A stretch of 64,000 bases of DNA, from the NCBI GenBank assembly GCA_017625035.1, contig JAGALX010000027.1, positions 18,695 through 82,694 on the forward strand. The letters run 5' to 3'. Made by a program: the position numbers and the translations under genes. Position 1 is the stretch's first letter, and each line of letters opens with the position of its first letter. The stretch comes from Clostridia bacterium (GTDB lineage: Bacteria > Bacillota > Clostridia > TANB77 > CAG-508). This document shows positions 50,792 to 59,845 of this stretch, piece by piece. The notes beneath the pieces are model-generated. The model ran no database searches, had not been told where the DNA came from, and was given only the letters and a program-made list of their open reading frames with translations.

Positions 50792-50827
50792 GTTAAAAAA
50801 TTGTGCACAGTTTTTTAACAAGTAAAA

Positions 50828-50851
50828 GGAGTAAGAAATTACTCTTTTTTT
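50828..50851 (+). terminator. Terminator after rpsT
   Basis: GAGTAA-GAAA-TTACTC then seven T. Confidence 0.75.
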
Positions 50852-51018
50852 GTGCCTCTAAATAGTACTAAAAGATTTTATAATATCCTAAATATTCTAA
50901 TACAAACTAAAAGATAATAAATAGTAAAAATTTGTCATAATTTGTTTGCTAAATTTTTACACAGAGGTATTGAAAATTTAAAAAAAGTAGTCTAGAATAA
51001 AATAACGTGAAATAAAAT

Positions 51019-51046
51019 TTGACAAATAATAAATTTAATATATACT
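51019..51046 (+). promoter_or_regulatory. Sigma-A promoter of topA
   Basis: TTGACA (51019-51024), 16 bp, TATACT (51041-51046), 31 bp before the topA start. Confidence 0.7.
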
Positions 51047-51076
51047 AAAATTAATTAAACAAAAAAGGAGTAAATT

Positions 51077-53131
51077 ATGGCAAATAAATTAATAATTGTG
51101 GAATCTCCTGCAAAGGCGAGCACAATAACAAAATTTATCGGTGGAAGCGTAAAAGTAATGGCTTCAATGGGACATATAAGAGATTTACCAAAATCAAAAT
51201 TAGCAATAGATGTAGAAAATAATTTTGAGCCACAATATATAAATATAAGGGGAAAAGCAGCTTTAATAAAAAGTTTAAAAAAAGAGGCAAATGCAGCAAA
51301 AACCGTGTACCTTGCAACTGACCCTGACCGTGAAGGAGAAGCAATAGCTTGGCACTTGGCATACTTACTTAATATTTCGCCAGAAAGTTTATGCAGAGTA
51401 ACTTTCAACGAAATTACAAAAAAAGCAGTACAAGAATCAATAAAAAATCCAAGAACTATAGATAAAAATTTATTCGATGCTCAACAAGCAAGACGTGCAA
51501 TGGATAGAATAGTAGGATACAAAATGAGTCCTGTATTATGGAAAAAAGTAAAAAGAGGTCTATCTGCAGGAAGAGTGCAATCAGTAGTTGTAAAATTAAT
51601 AGTAGAAAGAGAAGAAGAAATAGAAAAATTCATAGCAGAAGAATACTGGAACATATATGCAAATTTACTTGCAAAAGATGCTAAAAAAACATTTGAAGCT
51701 AAATTTTATGGAAAAAATGACAAAAAATTAGAGCTAAAAAATAAAGCTCAAGTAGATGAAATTTTAAATAATATAAAAGATGCTGAATTTATAATAACAG
51801 ATATCAAAAAAGGTGAAAAGAAAAGAAATCCAGCACCACCATTTACAACAAGTACAATGGGACAAGAAGCTTCAAGAAAATTAGGATTTCCATTAAAGAA
51901 AACAATGTCTGTAGCACAAGGATTATACGAAGGTGTAAAAGTTCCAGAAAAAGGTGTAGTAGGTTTAATAACATACATGAGAACAGACTCAACAAGAATA
52001 TCAGAAGAAGCAAGGGCAGCAGCAAAAACTTACATAGAAGCAACATATGGAACAGCATATTATGAAAATAGATATTACAAAACAAAAAATGGTGCACAAG
52101 ATGCACACGAAGCAATAAGACCAACTTATATAGATTTAACACCAGAAAAAGTAAAATCATCTTTAACAAATGATCAATACAAATTATACAATTTAATATA
52201 TAACAGATTTATAGCAAGCCAAATGTCAGCTGCTGAATATGACACAATAGCTGTAAACATTAAAGCAAATGACTATAATTTCAAAGCAAATGGACAAAGC
52301 ATAAAATTCAAAGGATTTATGAAATTATATGTTGAAACAAAAGACTTTGAAAATGGAGAAGATGATGAATTAATTTTACCACTACTTGAAGTAAATCAAA
52401 AACTAAAAAATGAAAAAATAGAGAAAAAACAAAGTTTTACGGAGCCACCAGCTCGTTATACAGAAGCGAGTATAGTAAAAGTGTTAGAAGAAAAAGGAAT
52501 AGGAAGACCAAGTACATATGCACCAACAATATCAACAATATTAGAGCGTAGATACATTCAAAAAGAACAAAAACAATTAGTACCAACAGAGCTTGGAAAA
52601 ATAGTAAATAAACTTCTAATAGAAAACTTCGGAGATGTAGTAAATGTAGAATTTACTGCAAAAGTAGAAGAAGACTTTGATGATATAGCAGAAGGAAAAG
52701 TAAATTGGAAAGATACAATAGCAGCATTTTATGGACCATTTGCAGAGCAAGTAGAGAAGGTAGAAAAAGAGCTTGAACATGTAGAACTAGTAGACGAAGT
52801 TTCAGATGTACCATGTGAAAAATGTGGAAGAATGATGGTTATAAAATACGGAAGATACGGAAAATTCCTAGCATGTCCAGGTTTTCCAGAATGCCGAAAT
52901 GCAAAACCAATAATAGAAACAATAGATGTACCATGTCCAGTATGTGGAAGTGTGGTTCAAGAAAAAAAATCAAAAAGAGGAAGAAAATTCTACATATGTG
53001 AGAATAACCCAGAATCATGCGAATATATATCTTGGAACAAACCAAAAGCCCGGAGAAAAGTGGGAGCCTCAAGAAAAGGTAGAAGTAGAAACAAAGACAA
53101 CAAAAAAAGCAAAGATAACAAAGAAATCTAG
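51077..53131 (+). CDS. topA: DNA topoisomerase I, with a C-terminal frameshift
   Basis: A 684-residue type IA topoisomerase that relaxes negative supercoils. The Toprim domain has LIIVESPAKASTI and LATDPDREGEAIAWHL; the active-site tyrosine is in LITYMRTDSTRIS near residue 300; IGRPSTYAPTISTI follows. Two C-terminal zinc ribbons have CEKCGRMMV..CPGFPEC and CPVCGS..C. After WNKPK the frame becomes an odd Arg-rich tail (ARRKVGASRKGRSRNK). Skipping G53048 gives PKPGEKWEPQEKVEVE, then a Lys/Thr tail ending at 53183, typical of clostridial TopA. A one-base insertion is likely; the catalytic core is not affected. AAAGGAG precedes the ATG. Confidence 0.95.
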   Translation: MANKLIIVESPAKASTITKFIGGSVKVMASMGHIRDLPKSKLAIDVENNFEPQYINIRGKAALIKSLKKEANAAKTVYLATDPDREGEAIAWHLAYLLNISPESLCRVTFNEITKKAVQESIKNPRTIDKNLFDAQQARRAMDRIVGYKMSPVLWKKVKRGLSAGRVQSVVVKLIVEREEEIEKFIAEEYWNIYANLLAKDAKKTFEAKFYGKNDKKLELKNKAQVDEILNNIKDAEFIITDIKKGEKKRNPAPPFTTSTMGQEASRKLGFPLKKTMSVAQGLYEGVKVPEKGVVGLITYMRTDSTRISEEARAAAKTYIEATYGTAYYENRYYKTKNGAQDAHEAIRPTYIDLTPEKVKSSLTNDQYKLYNLIYNRFIASQMSAAEYDTIAVNIKANDYNFKANGQSIKFKGFMKLYVETKDFENGEDDELILPLLEVNQKLKNEKIEKKQSFTEPPARYTEASIVKVLEEKGIGRPSTYAPTISTILERRYIQKEQKQLVPTELGKIVNKLLIENFGDVVNVEFTAKVEEDFDDIAEGKVNWKDTIAAFYGPFAEQVEKVEKELEHVELVDEVSDVPCEKCGRMMVIKYGRYGKFLACPGFPECRNAKPIIETIDVPCPVCGSVVQEKKSKRGRKFYICENNPESCEYISWNKPKARRKVGASRKGRSRNKDNKKSKDNKEI

Positions 53132-53189
53132 TGCTACCAAAACTAAAAAAACAACAAAAAAGAAAACAAATACAAAAAAATAAAAGAGA

Positions 53190-53226
53190 AAAATGCTTTT
53201 TAGAAAATGTCTAAAAAGCATTTTCT
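53190..53226 (+). terminator. Terminator after topA
   Basis: AAAATGCTTTTTAGA with TCTAAAAAGCATTTT. Confidence 0.8.
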
Positions 53227-53261
53227 AAAATTAATTAAAAATAATAATGGAGAAATAACGT

Positions 53262-53666
53262 ATGAAAGAATTAATGAAAAGCAATATTTATGATATTGAT
53301 GAAACTATAATAATAGTAGGTAGTTGTCTAAAACAAATGCAACCAATAGGTTTTGAAAAATTATTAGAAATTTCAAATAATATGTACGAATTATGTTTAG
53401 AAGAGACACATATAAACATGGCAATAACAAAGGTAGGAGGTATGCTTAGAACTGGCAAAATAAAAAATCTAATATTTGCATCTGTAGATAAATCTCCTCA
53501 TTGTATACAATTACATTATATCCAAGATGAATTAAGAAAAATGATGAATTTAGATAATATAAAAATACAAAATTACGTTATAGTAAATAATGAATTAATA
53601 GATATTGATTGTGAAATAATATCTTTATCAAAAAATTTGAGCAAATTGAAAGAATATAATAAGTAA
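53262..53666 (+). CDS. Conserved hypothetical protein
   Basis: A 134-residue soluble protein. The middle part, MAITKVGGMLRTGKIKNLIFASVDKSPHCIQLHYIQDEL, has the VD.SPHC..LHY pattern of a small uncharacterised family found in anaerobes; the Cys-His pair could bind a metal or an iron-sulfur centre. The C-terminus (NYVIVNNELIDID) also fits. GGAG lies upstream of ATG 53262. No partner genes help. The function is unknown. Confidence 0.7.
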   Translation: MKELMKSNIYDIDETIIIVGSCLKQMQPIGFEKLLEISNNMYELCLEETHINMAITKVGGMLRTGKIKNLIFASVDKSPHCIQLHYIQDELRKMMNLDNIKIQNYVIVNNELIDIDCEIISLSKNLSKLKEYNK

Positions 53667-53678
53667 TTAAAATTTTTA

Positions 53679-53713
53679 AAAGCAAGTAATTATTTGATAA
53701 TTATTTGCTTTTA
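53679..53713 (+). terminator. Terminator
   Basis: AAAGCAA.TAATTAT pairs with ATAATTA.TTGCTTT. Confidence 0.7.
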
Positions 53714-53762
53714 TGTTATAAAAATATGTATAACAAAAAATAAAAAAGGAGGAAATACTTAT

Positions 53763-53858
53763 ATGATAGATAAAGATTATAAGCAAAAGGGGATAAAAGT
53801 AGGCAGTATTTTAGGAGAATATGTAATTCCTGAATTAATAAAAAAAGGTTTAATGTAA
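53763..53858 (+). CDS. Short reading frame with a strong ribosome binding site
   Basis: A 31-residue frame, MIDKDYKQKGIKVGSILGEY plus VIPELIKKGLM, preceded by AAAAGGAGG. It ends 45 bp before the LysR gene. It may be a leader peptide, a small protein or the stub of a lost gene. It has no recognised family. Confidence 0.4.
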   Translation: MIDKDYKQKGIKVGSILGEYVIPELIKKGLM

Positions 53859-53903
53859 TTTATAAAAATATTGATTCTAAAAATTTGCAAAGGAGTAGAG
53901 AAA

Positions 53904-54779
53904 ATGGCTAATTTAGAATTATATAAAATTTTTATAATAGTAGCAAAAGAAAAAAATATAACAAAAGCCAGTGAAATTCTAAATATATCACAGCCAGCAA
54001 TCACAAAGCATATTAAAAATTTAGAAAATGAATTAAATACAATTTTATTTACAAGAGCGAAAGGTATGCAATTAACAAAAAGTGGACAGCAATTATATGA
54101 TAAGGTTCTTCCGGCAGTAAATCAAATAATAGAAGCAGAAAAAGCTCTTACATCAAATAGAAATATTAATTTTGGAACATATGCTACAATGCTTAGCAGA
54201 GTTTTAGGCGACTGTGTTGCAGAATTTTATCAAAAAAACAATAAATCTAAGATAACAGCAATAACAGATCCATATAATTCTCTATTTGAAAAGCTACAAA
54301 ATTATGAATTAGATATATTAGTGGTCAAAAAATTAGAAGAAAAAGACTATGATTCTTCAAAAATAAAATATATAAAATTGGCAGATGCTAACTTTGTGTT
54401 AATTGCAAACAACAAATCAAATTTATCTAAAAAAACAATAACAATAGGAGATTTAAAAGATAAAATTATTTATATTCCACGAGGAGAAACAAGGTCATCA
54501 TTAGGATTTTTAGAGCTAGCTAAAAATAATGAACTTAATACTCAAATAAAGAAAATAGACTCTGTAACAATGTCTAACATAATACAAAAATATGATGATT
54601 GTATAGGTCTTGCAAATAAATTTTATATGAAAGATGAAATTGAAAATAACAAAGTTTCTATATTAAATATAGATTTTAAAATTCCATCAACAGAATTTGG
54701 AATTTATATTCATAAAAATAATACATTTCCAGATTTAATGGATTTTGTAAAAATATTAAAAAATAAATTCAAAGTATAA
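53904..54779 (+). CDS. LysR-family transcriptional regulator
   Basis: A 291-residue LysR protein. The N-terminal winged helix has LYKIFIIVAKEKNITKASEILNISQPAITKHIKNLENELN and LFTRAKGMQLTKSG. The C-terminal periplasmic-binding-like effector domain begins near residue 90. ATG 53904 follows AAGGAGTAG. It lies 94 bp before, and in the same direction as, two chromate-transporter-type genes, whose promoter is spanned by an 11-bp inverted repeat, so control of these genes is likely. The effector is unknown. Confidence 0.92.
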   Translation: MANLELYKIFIIVAKEKNITKASEILNISQPAITKHIKNLENELNTILFTRAKGMQLTKSGQQLYDKVLPAVNQIIEAEKALTSNRNINFGTYATMLSRVLGDCVAEFYQKNNKSKITAITDPYNSLFEKLQNYELDILVVKKLEEKDYDSSKIKYIKLADANFVLIANNKSNLSKKTITIGDLKDKIIYIPRGETRSSLGFLELAKNNELNTQIKKIDSVTMSNIIQKYDDCIGLANKFYMKDEIENNKVSILNIDFKIPSTEFGIYIHKNNTFPDLMDFVKILKNKFKV

Positions 54780-54811
54780 CTTTAAGCTATACTTCGATAA
54801 AATATATGTAT

Positions 54812-54840
54812 TTCAAATTAAAAAATACGCTTGCTATAAT
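54812..54840 (+). promoter_or_regulatory. Promoter of the chrA pair
   Basis: TTCAAA (54812-54817), 17 bp, TATAAT (54835-54840) with a TG extension (TGCTATAAT). Confidence 0.65.
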
Positions 54841-54873
54841 GTAATTAATTATTACAGAAGGGAGCGTATTTTT
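54821..54873. promoter_or_regulatory. Inverted repeat spanning the chrA promoter and start region
   Basis: AAAAATACGCT (54821-54831) and AGCGTATTTTT (54863-54873). The left arm lies between -35 and -10 and the right arm overlaps the ribosome binding site, so only one arm is transcribed. This points to a protein operator rather than an RNA hairpin. Confidence 0.5.
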
Positions 54874-55437
54874 ATGATTTTACTGAACTTATTTATAGAA
54901 TTTTTTAAAATAGGAGCTTTTTCATTTGGAGGTGGAATTGCAACATTACCACATATTTATAATTTATCAGAAAAAACAGGTTGGTATACTGCTACAGAAG
55001 TTACTAATATGATAACAATTTCACAAATGACACCAGGACCACTTGCATGCAATCTAGCAACATATGTAGGATTTAAGTTGGATGGATTTTTAGCAGGATT
55101 AGTTGCCACAATTGCATTTACGATTCCTGCAATAATTTTTATGGGAGTTGTTTGTAAAGTATTAGAAAAATTCAAAAGTAGTAAAACAATAAAGACAATT
55201 TTAAAAGTACTTAGAGCTGCAGCTTTAGCAATAATCCTAGTAAGTGCTTTTATAATTTTTAAGATAGCATTTTTCAATAATCAAGAAAATCTAAATATTA
55301 GCAATTTTATATTTCATATAAATTATAAATGCATAATCTTAGCAGTATTTTTAATATTTTGTATTAAAAAATTTAAAATATCAACACTGCAATCTATGAT
55401 TCTTTCAGGAGTTATAGGACTTATAATTAAATTCTAA
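54874..55437 (+). CDS. Chromate transporter family protein, N-terminal-type half
   Basis: A 187-residue membrane protein of the CHR family. It has FFKIGAFSFGGGIATLPHIY, then ITISQMTPGPLACNLATYVGF and about five membrane segments. Half-size CHR proteins act as pairs encoded side by side, together equal to one ChrA. Known members export chromate, but many are of unknown substrate. AAGGGAG precedes ATG 54874. The second half follows 19 bp later. Confidence 0.9.
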   Translation: MILLNLFIEFFKIGAFSFGGGIATLPHIYNLSEKTGWYTATEVTNMITISQMTPGPLACNLATYVGFKLDGFLAGLVATIAFTIPAIIFMGVVCKVLEKFKSSKTIKTILKVLRAAALAIILVSAFIIFKIAFFNNQENLNISNFIFHINYKCIILAVFLIFCIKKFKISTLQSMILSGVIGLIIKF

Positions 55438-55456
55438 AAAAGAGGGGGAGTTAACA

Positions 55457-55990
55457 TTGAAAAAAATATTTAAGTTTATTGTAATATTTGCAAAATTAGG
55501 ATTATTAATGCTAGGAAATATATCTTCAATGCTTCCAGTACTTGAAGAAGAATTAGTAAAAAAGCATAAGTTATGTACAAAAGAAGATTTATTAGATGCA
55601 TTAGCTCTTGGAAGATGTGGCCCAGGTGCAGCTGTAGTTAATACAATTACTTTTTTAGGAAATAAAATAAAAGGTTTTTTTGGAGGTTTTTTAGCAACAA
55701 TTTCATTTTGTTTTTTTCCATTTATAATAATTATTTTTGTATCATTATGTATAGATAAATTTCTGCAAAATCCTTTAATAATATCTGCATTTAAAGCCAT
55801 ATCAGTTTCAATATCAGTAATGATAATAAAATCAATTTATGATTTAGCTAAAGAAACTTTAACAAATAAAATGGCAGTATGTGTTTTTTCTGCAACTATG
55901 ATTTTATCAATATTTACAAATTGTTCTTCTATAATATATATAGTGGGTGCTATCTTAATTGGAATAATAATAAGCAGAATTCAAAAGTGA
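55457..55990 (+). CDS. Chromate transporter family protein, C-terminal-type half
   Basis: A 177-residue partner of the preceding protein. It has IFAKLGLLMLGNISSMLPVLEEELV, then ALGRCGPGAAVVNTITFLGNKIKGFFGG, the second CHR domain pattern, and about five membrane segments. TTG 55457 follows GAGGGGG. Likely cotranscribed with the first half under the LysR regulator. Substrate not established; chromate resistance should not be assumed. Confidence 0.9.
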   Translation: MKKIFKFIVIFAKLGLLMLGNISSMLPVLEEELVKKHKLCTKEDLLDALALGRCGPGAAVVNTITFLGNKIKGFFGGFLATISFCFFPFIIIIFVSLCIDKFLQNPLIISAFKAISVSISVMIIKSIYDLAKETLTNKMAVCVFSATMILSIFTNCSSIIYIVGAILIGIIISRIQK

Positions 55991-56048
55991 GACATTGGGA
56001 AGGGGTTCTTGTCTAAAGATTTTTATACAAGAACTCCTTCCCAATGTC
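55991..56048. repeat. Family C palindrome after the chrA pair
   Basis: Positions 55991-56012 and 56027-56048 are reverse complements at 21 of 22 positions (GACATTGGGAAG start). It shares its ends and TTGTCTAAA with the element after gatB at 12364-12415. It may terminate chrA transcription. Confidence 0.75.
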
Positions 56049-56129
56049 TTAAGAACGCTGTTCCCATATTTTAACCATGTTCACACCTCAATTCCTCAAA
56101 ATTTATCCCCCAAAATCTCAATCCACATA

Positions 56130-56158
56130 TTGCGATAGCAAATAAATTATAGTATAAT
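56130..56158 (+). promoter_or_regulatory. Sigma-A promoter of the helicase gene
   Basis: TTGCGA (56130-56135), 17 bp, TATAAT (56153-56158). Confidence 0.7.
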
Positions 56159-56195
56159 ACAAAAATGTAAATATCAATGAAAAGAGGGGTTTGTC

Positions 56196-59100
56196 ATGTT
56201 AGTAAGTAAAGAAATTTTTGATGATTTATATAATAATATAGATACCGAAAAGAAAAAAATTGCAAATAGTTATGTAGAAAAAAATAAAATAAAAATTATA
56301 AAAGCAATATATGATGACAACAAAAACTTTGAATTACATGCAAAAGCCAATGGTCACAGAGACACACATGATATATTTATAAAAGTATTAAAAAATGAAA
56401 TTGTAGATGTAAAATGCACATGTAAAGAATATAAAGCAACATATTCCTCATGTGGACACATAATATCAACAATGTTAAAATTTGCAGGCAGTACAGAATT
56501 TTCAAATTTATTCGAGAGCCAAAAAAACAAAAAAGACACTCGATTTTATGATAAATCCAACAAATATAAAGCATTTAACCAAATTATAGGCACATTTTAC
56601 GATGAACTATGCATGGCAGAGCAAGTAACTAAAAAAATCTCAAAAATTTCAACAGATTTAATAGAACTAGACCCTAAAGTAATATATGACACTCAAAACA
56701 AAGAAATGGCAATAGAATTTAAAATTGGTGATGGAAAAAATTCATACAAAATAAAAAATTTAATAACATTTTATGACACATTCACAAACGAAGAAACCTT
56801 TAAATATGGACAAAAATTAGAATTTAAACACTGTAGATCAATATTCAGAAACAGTGATTTAAAAATATTAGATTTTCTTTTAAAATATTCCGAAATAATA
56901 AAATATACAAATGAATCTATAGGACAACAAAGGTATTATGGAAAAGTAATGAACGAAGGAGCAATTACAATTTCTAATACATGTTTAGATGAAATGTTTG
57001 ATGTTTTTGAAGGCGAATATATAAAAATAAAAAAAGATTATCAAGAAAACAAAATACTATTTTTAAACGAAGCGCCGGATATAAAATTCATATTAGAAGA
57101 AGAAAATGAAAATGATTACAAAATATATCCTAATATAGATATATACAATTACGAAGTTCTATACGGAAAAAAATATTTATACATGATAATCGAAGATGTA
57201 ATTTACAGATGCCCAATGGAATTTAAAAATACCATTTTAAAACTATTAGAGCTATTTAAAAATAACTTCACAAAAGAGGTTATTTTTAAGAAAAAAGACT
57301 TACAAAAATTATTTTCTCTTGTAATACCAAGCATCAAAAAAAATTATGAAATAAAAAATATAAGCTCTGAAGAAATGGAAAAATATATTCCACAAGAATT
57401 ATATGTAAAAATATATTTAGATGTAAATGAAAGCAATTTCATAACTGCAGATATAAAATTTGGATACAAAGATTTCGAGTTCAATCCATTAATAGATGAT
57501 AAAGGAATAAACATACCACGAGATGTAGTAAAAGAAACAAAAACCCTAGAAACACTTATTCAAACGGGATTTATGTTTGACAAACAAAATGGAAGACTAA
57601 TTTTAACAGATGATGAAAAAATATATAATTTCTTATCAGAAGAAATAGTGTATTATATGAAAAACTTTGAAATTTTAGCAACCGAAAGTTTTAAAAAGAA
57701 AGAAATAAAACATCCAAAAATATCAAATGTAGGAATAAAAATAGATAATAATTTATTAAAAATAAATTTAAGCGAATTTAATTTTTCACCAGCGGAATTA
57801 GCTCAAATAATGGAAAGATATAAATTAAGGAAAAAATATTATAAATTAAAAGATGGATCATTCATCAATCTAGAAGAAAACGAGACCTTAGACTTTTTAG
57901 AAAAATTAAATATTGATGGAACACTAAAATATGATCAACTAGCAGATGGAGAACTAGAGCTACCAGTATATAGAACACTATATTTAGATAAAATCTTAAA
58001 AAATACAAATATGAATATTTACAAAAATAAAGAATATAAAGAATTTATAAATGATATACAAAATTCAAATGATGATTATATAAAAGTTCCTAAGGAGCTT
58101 AATGCAACACTAAGAAGATACCAAGAAGTAGGATTTAAATGGCTAAAAACACTAGATTCATACGGCCTTGGAGGAATTCTTGCAGATGATATGGGTCTTG
58201 GAAAAACACTTCAAGTAATTAGTTTGCTATTAGACTATAACATAAATAACGAAAACAAAAAAACAAGTATGGTAGTATGTCCAAGTTCGCTTGCACTAAA
58301 CTGGTATAATGAAATAAACAAATTTGCACCATCTTTAAAGGCAGTAGTAATTTCAGGATGCGCAGAAGAAAGAAAAAAGAATATACAAAATCTACAAAAT
58401 TACGATATTATAATAACTTCATACGATTTATTAAAAAGAGATATAGATTTATACACCGAAATAAATTATGAATACAAATTTATAATAGCAGATGAAGCAC
58501 AATACATAAAAAATAATAATACTCAAAATTTCAAAGCAATTAAAAAAATAAAAGCTCAAACAAGATTCGCACTAACAGGAACGCCAATAGAAAATTCACT
58601 AGCAGAGCTATGGTCAATTTTTGATTTTTCAATGCCAGGATATTTATACAGTTACAGAAAATTCAAAGAAAACTTCGAAACTCCAATAATAAAAGAAGAG
58701 GACGCATACAAAGTTAAAAAATTAAAAATGCTAATTGAACCTTTTATATTAAGAAGAATAAAAGAAGAAGTTTTAACAGAACTTCCAGAAAAAACATTAA
58801 CAGTACTAAATAGTGAAATGGAAGAAGAACAACAAAAAATATACATGACATACATGGCAGAAGCAAGAGAAGAAGTACAAAATGAACTTATAGCAAGTGG
58901 ATTTGAGAAAAATCAGATGAAAATATTAGCACTATTAATGAGACTTAGACAAATTTGCTGCCATCCAAGTTTATTTATAAATAATTATAGTTCCGGAAGC
59001 GGTAAATTAAATCAATGTATGGAAATAGTAAAAGATGCAGTGCAAGGAAATCATAAAATACTACTATTTTCAGGATATACTTCAATGTTTGATATAATAG

Positions 59101-59510
59101 AAGAAGAGCTAAAAAAAGAAAACATCAAGTATTTTAAACTAACGGGACAAACAAAAGTTAGTGAAAGAATACAATTAGTAGACGAATTTAACGAAAACGA
59201 AGAAATAAAAGTATTTTTAATATCACTAAAAGCCGGAGGAACAGGACTTAACTTAATAGGAGCAGATATGGTAATTCACTATGACCCATGGTGGAACATA
59301 TCAGCAGAAAATCAAGCAACAGACAGAACATACAGAATAGGACAAAAAAGAAATGTTCAGGTATATAAATTAATAACAAAAAATTCTATTGAAGAAAAAA
59401 TTTACGAATTACAACAAAAAAAGGCGAAGTTAGTGGATAATATGTTATCAACTAATGAAACCTTTATAAGTAAGTTATCTAAAGATGAAATAATTGATTT
59501 ATTTAAATAA
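56196..59510 (+). CDS. SWIM-domain SNF2-family helicase
   Basis: A 1104-residue SNF2/HepA-type protein. A SWIM zinc finger lies at about 74-90 (CTCKEYKATYSSCGHI), a bacterial SNF2-associated region fills 100-600, and the two helicase lobes occupy 640-1100. Motif I is ILADDMGLGKTLQVISLLL near residue 664, motif II IIADEAQYIKN near 765, motif III ALTGTPIENSLAELWSIFDF, motif V SLKAGGTGLNLIGADMVIHYD and motif VI DRTYRIGQKRNVQVYKL. Such proteins are DNA translocases, possibly acting on stalled RNA polymerase or in repair; the exact role of the SWIM type is unknown. The ATG follows AAGAGGGG. Single gene. Not linked to known defence genes here. Confidence 0.95.
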   Translation: MLVSKEIFDDLYNNIDTEKKKIANSYVEKNKIKIIKAIYDDNKNFELHAKANGHRDTHDIFIKVLKNEIVDVKCTCKEYKATYSSCGHIISTMLKFAGSTEFSNLFESQKNKKDTRFYDKSNKYKAFNQIIGTFYDELCMAEQVTKKISKISTDLIELDPKVIYDTQNKEMAIEFKIGDGKNSYKIKNLITFYDTFTNEETFKYGQKLEFKHCRSIFRNSDLKILDFLLKYSEIIKYTNESIGQQRYYGKVMNEGAITISNTCLDEMFDVFEGEYIKIKKDYQENKILFLNEAPDIKFILEEENENDYKIYPNIDIYNYEVLYGKKYLYMIIEDVIYRCPMEFKNTILKLLELFKNNFTKEVIFKKKDLQKLFSLVIPSIKKNYEIKNISSEEMEKYIPQELYVKIYLDVNESNFITADIKFGYKDFEFNPLIDDKGINIPRDVVKETKTLETLIQTGFMFDKQNGRLILTDDEKIYNFLSEEIVYYMKNFEILATESFKKKEIKHPKISNVGIKIDNNLLKINLSEFNFSPAELAQIMERYKLRKKYYKLKDGSFINLEENETLDFLEKLNIDGTLKYDQLADGELELPVYRTLYLDKILKNTNMNIYKNKEYKEFINDIQNSNDDYIKVPKELNATLRRYQEVGFKWLKTLDSYGLGGILADDMGLGKTLQVISLLLDYNINNENKKTSMVVCPSSLALNWYNEINKFAPSLKAVVISGCAEERKKNIQNLQNYDIIITSYDLLKRDIDLYTEINYEYKFIIADEAQYIKNNNTQNFKAIKKIKAQTRFALTGTPIENSLAELWSIFDFSMPGYLYSYRKFKENFETPIIKEEDAYKVKKLKMLIEPFILRRIKEEVLTELPEKTLTVLNSEMEEEQQKIYMTYMAEAREEVQNELIASGFEKNQMKILALLMRLRQICCHPSLFINNYSSGSGKLNQCMEIVKDAVQGNHKILLFSGYTSMFDIIEEELKKENIKYFKLTGQTKVSERIQLVDEFNENEEIKVFLISLKAGGTGLNLIGADMVIHYDPWWNISAENQATDRTYRIGQKRNVQVYKLITKNSIEEKIYELQQKKAKLVDNMLSTNETFISKLSKDEIIDLFK

Positions 59511-59522
59511 AAATGGAAAAGT

Positions 59523-59676
59523 GGGAAAAGGGGACGGTTCTAATTTCCCATTTTTGGGAAATTGGGACAGATTTGAGTAAAATTTCATATTAGACTTATG
59601 GGAAAAGGGTACGGTTCTGATTTCCATTTTTTGGAAAATTGGGACAGATTTGAGTAAAATTTCATATTAGACGTAT
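59523..59676 (+). repeat. Tandem duplication of a 77-bp unit containing family A arms
   Basis: Two direct copies (59523-59599 and 59600-59676) differ at only a few positions. Each starts with a family A arm and continues with ATTTGAGTAAAATTTCATAT and TAGAC. Confidence 0.85.
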
Positions 59677-59684
59677 AGACAATT

Positions 59685-59730
59685 AGACGGGAATTATATC
59701 TAGAATAGCTAGACATAATTCCCGTCTTTT
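59685..59730 (+). terminator. Hairpin with short T tail
   Basis: AGACGGGAATTAT (59685-59697) with ATAATTCCCGTCT (59715-59727), then four T. Confidence 0.65.
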
Positions 59731-59845
59731 ATTAAAAAAGATAAAAAAATATATATTGAAAAAAATTTTAAAAAAATATAAAATTAATTCGACTATTTTA
59801 ATATATAAATTGTCTAATAAACAAAAGACGAAGAAAGGGGATACC

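Larger units (their letters stand above)
59511..59845. other. 335-bp region of repeats upstream of the second sigma gene
   Basis: Contains the tandem pair of family A units (59523-59676) and a hairpin (59685-59730). The AT-rich remainder before the sigma gene has CGACTATTT and TGTCTAAT, which might be an ECF promoter but is not supported by other copies. Confidence 0.5.

Noticed and set aside
52926..53183. Separate small gene overlapping the end of topA
   Set aside because: It is the continuation of topA after a one-base frameshift, not an independent gene.
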